From assembly GCF_029852145.1 (NCBI RefSeq), contig NC_079974.1:4052001-4116000 (forward strand): 64,000 nt of DNA. The letters are read 5' to 3'. Source of the DNA: Microplitis mediator. Lineage: Eukaryota; Arthropoda; Insecta; Hymenoptera; Braconidae. Each line of letters starts with the position of its first letter. Positions within the stretch are counted from its first letter, which is position 1. The translations under genes were made by a program, and so were the position numbers. Positions 56,465 to 64,000 of this stretch are shown piece after piece. The notes under the pieces are model-generated. The model searched no databases. It saw only the letters and a program-made list of their open reading frames with translations, and was not told the DNA's origin.

Positions 56465-57269
56465 CCCGACTAGAATTTTTCATAAGGGCCTGAAGAGGTC
56501 CTTATCGGGTTAACCTTATTTCAAATAAGGTCCCGATCAGGGTATCCTGATGAGGATCCTGATATGGATGTAACGCTTAAGACCCATGAGGACCTTACCA
56601 GGATATCCTCATCACGTCCTTATCAGGATTGCCTTATCAGGTCCTTACCAGGATATCCTCATCAAATCCTTATCAGGATTACCTTATTAGTAATTATTTT
56701 TTAAAAAATATTTAATTGCAAAAAAAAAATAAGAGAATTTTAATTCGATCGAGAACGTTATCTATTGTATTGAGAGCATTAATTAGAGGGAGTAAACATA
56801 TTGATTATTGATGAAAAAATCCCGATAACTGCTGGGCTCGGACCTGCGTCCTTTCGATTCAAAGTCCTCGATGCTATCCACTGGGCTGACATACACAAGT
56901 GATCTTGAAAGTGTAAATATAATATTCATTATGATGTCAAAGAATGACTGATGAAGAGGTAAAAAATCTGTGCTACAATGATTGACGTGAATCTTATATA
57001 ATATTCTTTTGTACTTTTTTTAATTTTTAGCCTGTAAATGAAATATTGAAAGGGATGGGATAACTATTTTTTGAATAGGGATATCCTGACGAGGTCCTGA
57101 TCAGGAACTTGTCAGGTTGACCCGATGACAAATAACTTTTTTTTGAATAGGGATATCCTGATGAGGTCCTGACAAGGAACTTGTCAGGTATGCCCTAATA
57201 AGGCAAACCTTATATTAACCTGATGTCCTTATGGTACTTCAGGCAAATCAGGAAGAAATTCTAGTCGGG
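56465..57269. mobile_element. TIR element with ATCAGGATA repeats and a tRNA-like segment
   Basis: CCCGACTAGAATTTTT and AAATTCTAGTCGGGA are inverted ends. Many GGTCCTTATCAGG and GATATCCTGATGAGG words repeat in both orientations at each side. A tRNA-like segment lies at 56829..56888. Confidence 0.6.
56829..56888 (-). repeat. tRNA-Gln-like fragment (SINE head or tRNA relic)
   Basis: On the minus strand AGTGGATAGCATCGAGGACT (A-box-like), TTTGAATC (a TTG anticodon context as in tRNA-Gln) and CAGGTCCGAGCCC (B-box-like). The acceptor stem does not pair convincingly, so it is not a functional tRNA. Confidence 0.4.
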
Positions 57270-57722
57270 AACTACAACGGTAACACTAGATTACTGAAAT
57301 GTTATCAGATTTCGAAAATATTCAAGTTTATCATTTGTGGTATTTTGTTTATTAAATTTGGGAGATTAATAATAAAAAAAAATAGAATTAGTCATGACTT
57401 GTCAGCCACATGGAAGCCAGTGTATAAGAACTTTGAACATGTCAATTTTAAAAATTTTTTTCTAAGAAACTAGATAGTGAATTGTTTTGAAACTTGGAGA
57501 ATACACCAATAAACTAGTCATTTATATATATACTAAGTTTCAAATCTTCAAATTGAAAATTTTTTTTTTGCATTAGATTTGCCCAATCTTTAATGATCTC
57601 ATACTGAGAAAATTTAGGTTTTGTATTAGATATTGAGGATAAGATTTTAAGTATAACAACTAATTTCATTTATTTTAATTTTCAATAGGATTTAAATCAA
57701 TAATTACAATTATTATGACTAG
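57270..57722. other. AT-rich intergenic stretch
   Basis: No supported gene. Confidence 0.35.
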
Positions 57723-59366
57723 TAGACTGTGCCAAATGAAATCGATATTTTTTTTTTTCGGTCCCATACGAAAATTAGGTTGTCTCACTAAAAAAAAAAA
57801 TCCTGAAAAAATTTCAGTTCGATATGTCTATTTTTCAGTTAGCGCTCGCGTAAATAAGAATTTTCTAATAAAATTGTTTTTTATTCCAACTTAATATTAA
57901 CAACTCATTAAATATAACTGATTGAAAAATGGCCAAGGTGCCATTTTGTAGGGAATTTAATTCTCTACAAAAGGAACTTTTGATCGAATGAAAAACATCA
58001 GCCAATTTTTTTCTGCAGCCATTTGAACCTAATTTTTTTTCAAAATTTACATTTATATTTACTATTGAACGCTTAGAAAACTATGTTGCTATGTATGAAA
58101 CTTATTGAATTCAATTTCTCTAGGAACCTTTATGATCCCAAGGAATAGTTTTCATACTTAAAGTAATAAAACTAACATTAAACTATTGATATTATCGATA
58201 TTTCTAACAAGACTTTTTCTTCGTTTTGACATTTTTCGCATTTAATTTTTCTAGTAATTTATTTTCTGCACTAGAATATCGTTCGTAATTTTAATTTTGA
58301 AATTCTCATACTGCTTATCAAAAATTATTACTTTATTGATAAAAATATACATTGTTTATGATAATAAAAGACTTATAAAAATTTAAATAAAGGAAAAAGT
58401 GATGTTCTAATTGTGCAGAAAAGTTTTTATCGATTCTTTTACTAGTTTTTAAGAGCTTATGATTTGTCAGGAGAACCTATTGCAAACAGTCTGAAAGTTG
58501 CCTACAATGGGCAGCAACAACTTGTAGTAAAAATTATTTAATTTATCTATTTATTGATTAATTAACTAACTAATTAATTAGTTTGCAGCAAGTACAGTTT
58601 ATATTCGCAATAGGGTCTCCTGACATATCATAAACTCTTAAAAACTAGTAACAGAATTGAAAGAAAATTTTCTGCACATTAGAACATCAATTTTTTCTTT
58701 AATTGAATTTTGATGGGTATTTTATTATTGTAAACAATGTATATTTTTATCAATAAAGTAATAATTTTTGATAAGCAGTATGAGAATTTCAAGATTACAA
58801 TTATGGACGATATTCTAATGCAGATAAAAATTACTAGAAAGATTAAATGCGAAAAATGTGAAAACGAAGAAAAAGTCTTGTTAAAAATATCGATAATATC
58901 AATAGTTTAATGTTAGTTTTATTACTTTAAGTATAAAAACTATTCCTTGGGATCATAAAAGTTCCTAGAGAAATTGAATTCAATAAGTTTCATACATAGC
59001 AACATAGTTTTCTAAGCGTTTAATAGTAAATATAAATGTAAATTTTGAAAAAAAATTAGGTTCAAATGGCTGCAGAAAAAAATTGGCTGATGTTTTTCAT
59101 TCGATCAAAAGTTCCTTTTGTAGAGAATTAAATTCCCTACAAAATAGCACCTTGGCCATTTTTTAATCAGTTATATTTAATGAGTTGTAAAATATTAAGT
59201 TGGAATAAAAAACAATTTTATTAGAAAATTCTTATTCACGCGAGCGCTAACTGAAAAATACACATATCGAGCTGAAATTTTTTCAGGATTTTTTTTTTTA
59301 GTGAGACAACCTAATTTTCGTATGGGACCGAAAAAAAAAAATATCGATTTCATTTGGCACAGTCTA
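57723..59366. mobile_element. Foldback element F6 (1.64 kb)
   Basis: TAGACTGTGCCAAATGAAAT and ATTTCATTTGGCACAGTCTA are exact inverted ends with TA at the edges. The arms continue almost perfectly to about 58540 (e.g. GGTCCCATACGAAAATTAGG and its complement). The TAGACTG tip resembles F3, suggesting one TA-targeting family. Confidence 0.85.
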
Positions 59367-60043
59367 ATGACTATCATTATAATTTTGAACAAATGGTTAT
59401 TAGGAATAAGTTAGGATTAAAGTTAATAATTTGGGATCTATAAAAAGTAAAATGGCTTGCAGTAAAAAGCAAAATTACTTAACAAAAATTCATTTCATTT
59501 ACTATATAACTTTTGTTGTTAAGTATACAGACATAGTGATTACAATCTTAAATAAAATATTATAATTATTGTTTACAATTTGTCCTGCAGAATAACATAC
59601 TCAATTTTTAGTATAAAAGCTTAACTATTATGCATTTAAGTAATTTAAAAAAAAAGCAAGTAATAGCATTAAAAATAAATTAATCAAAGTTATTACAATT
59701 TCAGTAATAATAAATATTTGGTGTCTTTTTAACTAACACTATAAGTTTCTAGAAACAAAAATTAAATAATATAAATAGTCCAATAAGTAATTCAAAAGAG
59801 TAGAAAAAACTACATACGTCCTAAATTATCAATAATATTCAAATATTATTGTAGCAAGTCAATCGAATTCCGTATTTTACGTCGTCACTACTTATTCAAT
59901 TATAATTTTATCCACTGAATTTTTATACTTATTGCCCATGAATTGAATACTTGATCATTATTTACATGATCCCTGCTTAATGACTTAACATAACACAAAA
60001 ATATCAGCCTTACTAAATAATTACATCTATTTAATCCCATTTC
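59367..60043. other. 3' flank of the homeobox gene
   Basis: AT-rich; may contain its 3' UTR (minus strand). Nothing else is seen. Confidence 0.35.
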
Positions 60044-60823
<780 letters not shown>

Positions 60824-61508
60824 CTGTAAAATAATTATAAATTTAATGATTTTAGAAAATAACATTAATGAATGTTTTTATTACTATCGATGGTCACTAT
60901 TTTGTTACTAATTTCAAATAACCAAAAATATATTTTGCATTTGACTTAAAGAAACAAATTTACTTGTCTTTGTTTTTTTCCAGCTCGTTTTTAAATTGTC
61001 TCACTTCCAATCTATATCTATATTTTACATGTAAGATTCAATTTTTTTCAAAAAAATATTCCAAAATTTATTTTGAACGTTTGTATACAAATTTCGTGGT
61101 TTAAATTCAAGATACACGCAAAAGAGAGCAGTGGAAAAATTACAGTTTCTAGTGCAAGTAAAACTGGGCCTTTGGATGAAAGTCGTTAAGTATTATAGCT
61201 GCAATGTAATAATTGAGGCTACTCCTTATAATAAAGTAATCAAAATTATAAATACCAAATTTTATAGTTTCTAATGTATCTTTAGTTGAACGGAACTTAA
61301 AAATGTTAGTTACTCATTATTTTTCATCTGTTCTTATTTGAAAAATTTATAGTTTATAGAAAAAACGGAAAAAATTATATATAGCTATGTAGTTTTATAT
61401 AGTACACTTATAGAATAAAATTATATTCATAAATAAAATATTGTAAAAAAAAATTTAATGCTCAATAATAATGCAAATAATGCAAAATTTTGAGAAAAAA
61501 GTCTTGCT
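60824..61508 (-). other. Intron of the homeobox gene, 3' part
   Basis: AT-rich, no features beyond the acceptor site. Confidence 0.45.
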
Positions 61509-62663
61509 ATACACTGAGCGAAAAAAAACTTTTTTCAAGTATATAAATGTTTGTATCCTACCGAGTAAATATTTGTTTAATCTTAGTAAAAATGTACTCC
61601 CCCGCATGAAAAAGCTATATATTGTTAAAAGTATATAACAAAATATATGGTGAATATGTGATAAATATATAGCGGCAAAAATATCTATATTGAAAATAAA
61701 TGTTTTTTACATATATTGGATTATATATTTATCATAATATATTTACTTGTATATAATGTTTTGTATTTATCTATATATATTATCTCATATAATGCTCAAT
61801 ATATTCTTATCATATATGGATAGTATATATATAATTTATAAGTATAATATAATAAACTTGATATATATATCCATATATTTTGACTCATATAATTAGTGGT
61901 ATACGGTCTCTATATAATTGATTATATATGAAAGAATTTATATGATTAAATATATGGTTCGCGGTATATTGGAAATATATTTTTCCAGTATATTAAAACT
62001 TATATTTTTCGCAATATATTGAAAATTTTATTTTTTCAATTTCTACACAATTCCACAAAAAAAGTCAAATTTATTATTTTTTCTCTTTCTTTTCATTGAC
62101 CTTATATTTACTGGCAATAACCTAAGAAAAGTAAAAAAAGTACCATATATTTTACAATATATTGGAAACCATATATTTTATAATATATTGGAAAACATAT
62201 ATAAAAAATATAAAAAATACTATATATTAATTAATATGCTACTTTCAATATAATATATCAACGTAAAAAAGATATATTAAAATATATATGTAAAACATAC
62301 ATAAAAAGTCATATATTGATAAATATATTGATAATATATTCTAGCAATATATTTTTTTTCAATATATTATCATATATTAATACGGCAAAAATATAAATAT
62401 TATTTTATATATTGTACAATATATCACATTATAATATTCATATATTCTATCAAATATGTTTTCACATATAAAGTTTTTTCATGCGGGCCGATCAAGTACA
62501 TTTTCTTAAAATAAATATAGAAATTCTTAAATCAAGAAAATATCACTCGGTTGAAGTACATATTTACTATGATTAAGCATGTTATTTGTTTGTATAGTAC
62601 CGAGTAAATATTTCTTTAAATTAAGTATTTATACTTAGGAAAAGTTTTTTTTTTTCAGTGTAT
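61509..62663. mobile_element. Outer TIR element in the homeobox intron
   Basis: ATACACTGAGCGAAAAAAAA at the left and TTTTTTTTTTTCAGTGTAT at the right. CGAGTAAATATTTG and ACCGAGTAAATATTTCTTTA occur near each end. It is split by the element at 61601..62487. Confidence 0.55.
61601..62487. mobile_element. Nested TIR element made of TATATATTG words
   Basis: CCCGCATGAAAAA at the left and TTTTTTCATGCGGG at the right are inverted ends. The interior is a dense set of TATATATT, AATATATTG and CATATATTTT variants without one fixed period. Confidence 0.7.
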
Positions 62664-62979
62664 GAAACTAAAATAATTGCTACGTCAGAAATAATATAAA
62701 TTTTACAGTTTCGAAGAAGCGAGACTTTGCTAATGATTGAAACTGAAATAAATCATGGATATATATTTAATTTTTCCTGTTTTCTGTGTTATTATTTAAA
62801 TTTTATCGATATCTAGGCAATCCCAATAAAAACTAATTTTTTTATCTGATAGTAAATCATAATGTTGATTTAAAATAACAAAAATTTCATTTTCAAATAA
62901 TATAAGAGAAAAAAAAATTTCTACCATATATTATAAATATGTCACTAATAAATAATAAAAAAATTGCAAATTTTCTTAC
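62664..62979 (-). other. Intron of the homeobox gene, 5' part
   Basis: AT-rich; the donor GTAAGA is at 62979. Confidence 0.45.
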
Positions 62980-63122
62980 CGTTTTTTCGCTGATGCCTAA
63001 TTTAGATGCGATGTCAAATCTTTCTGCATAGCACATGTAATTACTTTGACGGAAAAATTTTTCCAGCTCACTATGTTGCTTGTCGGTCAATATAGTTCGT
63101 GTTCGTCCTGTTTTATTCTTTT
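62980..63122 (-). CDS. Divergent homeobox gene, homeodomain exon
   Basis: 143 nt between CATTCTACAG and GTAAGA. The first two bases complete a codon begun in an exon beyond this point, then 47 codons cover homeodomain positions 1-45: the basic arm (GRTRT), helix 1 (LTDKQHSELEKFFRQ, with L16 and F20), helix 2 (RFDIASKLG) and the start of helix 3 (ISEKTV). The intron at 45/46 is a frequent homeobox intron position. The gene continues to the right; no further exon was recognised before 64000. Confidence 0.75.
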
Positions 63123-63460
63123 CTGTAGAATGAAAAAAAAAAATAACTATTACATTTTTTTATCACTTCTTTGTAAGTGATATCTACGCAGTTAATTTTA
63201 TAATTACAGTATAAAATGAAAAAATCATCATAAAAACATTTTCTTAGATTCTACTGATATTTATTCAATAAAATATTATGCAATTAGCATTTAAACTATA
63301 TTTAATAAATTTTAGAACTATAGCCCGCGATAATCGCTAGTGCATGATTACTTGATACAAGCATTAAGTAAACGTACAAAGACATTAAATCAGATTTCAA
63401 AGAACATAAAAAAAAAAAATTTAATCAAGTCAATTGTCAGTAATTCAATAAACGAATCCC
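63123..63460. other. AT-rich intron or upstream sequence of the homeobox gene
   Basis: No exon recognised. Confidence 0.35.
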
Positions 63461-63650
63461 GGGTCGGAAAATTTGATCTGATTTTAGTCTAACTGGACTG
63501 TATTTGGACTACTTGGTCTGTTATTGAACTTCGATAAAAATTTTAATCTATTTTTGATCTACCCGGCTGAAAAATTTGACCTGATTTTAGTCTGATTGGA
63601 CTATTTGATCTGACTTTGATCTTTTATGAAAATTTTAAGCTGTTTTCGAC
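63461..63650. repeat. Two-unit tandem repeat
   Basis: AAAATTTGATCTGATTTTAG and AAAATTTGACCTGATTTTAG start two units about 115 bp apart, with further CTGATTGGACTATTTG words. Perhaps the degraded inside of a short element. Confidence 0.5.
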
Positions 63651-64000
63651 CTGCTGCTTTAAAAAACAAACGCGTTACGAGCAGACTAAATTAGATTAAT
63701 TCGTGAACATTTAAAAATTTTAGTTCTGAAAATTTACAAGGACAAAACTAGATTAAATCATGGACTTATAAAATTTCTATTTATGGGCAATATTTATGAA
63801 AAAACATTAAGTTGCAGAATTGATTATATTTTATTTACTATTTATTTACTATCTTTTGTTTAAAAATGTCGGCAGTTAATGAAAATTTGACAGCTTAATT
63901 TTTTAGTTGTCTTCATTGAATATTTATATCATTGAATAAAAGTGATTAAACAACTCTTAAAATGTCAAAAATTTTCTCTTATTTACTGGATAAAATTGAA
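63651..64000. other. AT-rich right edge
   Basis: No gene or repeat recognised. Confidence 0.35.

Noticed and set aside
56829..56888. Functional tRNA-Gln gene
   Set aside because: The anticodon-arm and B-box resemblance is real, but the acceptor stem does not pair and it sits inside a TIR element.
57231..57473. 80-aa plus-strand ORF
   Set aside because: It starts inside a TIR element end and has no domain or splice context.

Overview
The window is eukaryotic nuclear DNA. It is very AT-rich, its genes have GT-AG introns, and it carries many short terminal-inverted-repeat (TIR) elements, long foldback elements, microsatellites and an LTR remnant. Style and content (a CACTA-like transposase gene, a BEN-domain gene, small MATH-domain proteins) suggest an insect, most likely a hymenopteran such as a braconid-type parasitoid wasp. 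That assignment is inference; no species can be named from the sequence.

Three ordinary spliced genes can be rebuilt. (1) Minus strand 16788..6869: a four-exon gene, open throughout when spliced (874 aa), for a CACTA/Transposase_21-type transposase. Its introns are packed with foldback elements. (2) Plus strand 20965..28423: a six-exon gene (459 aa) with a C-terminal BEN-type domain. Its 5.2 kb fourth intron holds about 25 units of a ~137-bp repeat, each with a conserved hairpin. (3) Minus strand 63122..60044: two exons of a divergent homeobox gene that continues past the right edge. It carries a 46-Asn tract and lacks the usual Asn at homeodomain position 51.

The most unusual region is 32.6-54.0 kb. 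Five small single-exon ORFs lie there: two MATH/TRAF-like proteins (149 and 150 aa), a stand-alone BET-type bromodomain (122 aa), and a C2H2 zinc-finger protein (136 aa) plus a frameshifted copy of it. Each is followed, 32-71 nt after its stop, by a hairpin of the replication-dependent histone class (GGCCCTTTTCAGGGCC then ACCA, one copy with a G-T wobble). A further shared block (ACGTA, then TCAAGT) follows at nearly constant spacing. No histone gene is present. This looks like a cluster of non-histone genes using histone-type mRNA 3' ends: a chromatin reader, a putative adaptor or decoy, and a DNA-binding protein that may share S-phase or germline-type expression. The MATH and zinc-finger genes are duplicated, and a large inverted duplication (about 37.7-42.3 and 48.5-50.9 kb) frames the bromodomain gene and the first zinc-finger gene.

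The rest is mobile or repetitive DNA: TIR elements at TA or TTAA sites, a hAT-like element, 2-kb foldbacks, a 2.4-kb solo LTR-like insertion with a paralogous empty site, an LTR with a primer-binding site, a 5S-like repeat, a tRNA-like repeat, and several copies of a family with AACTTCCCG ends. Gene-free stretches are described below.
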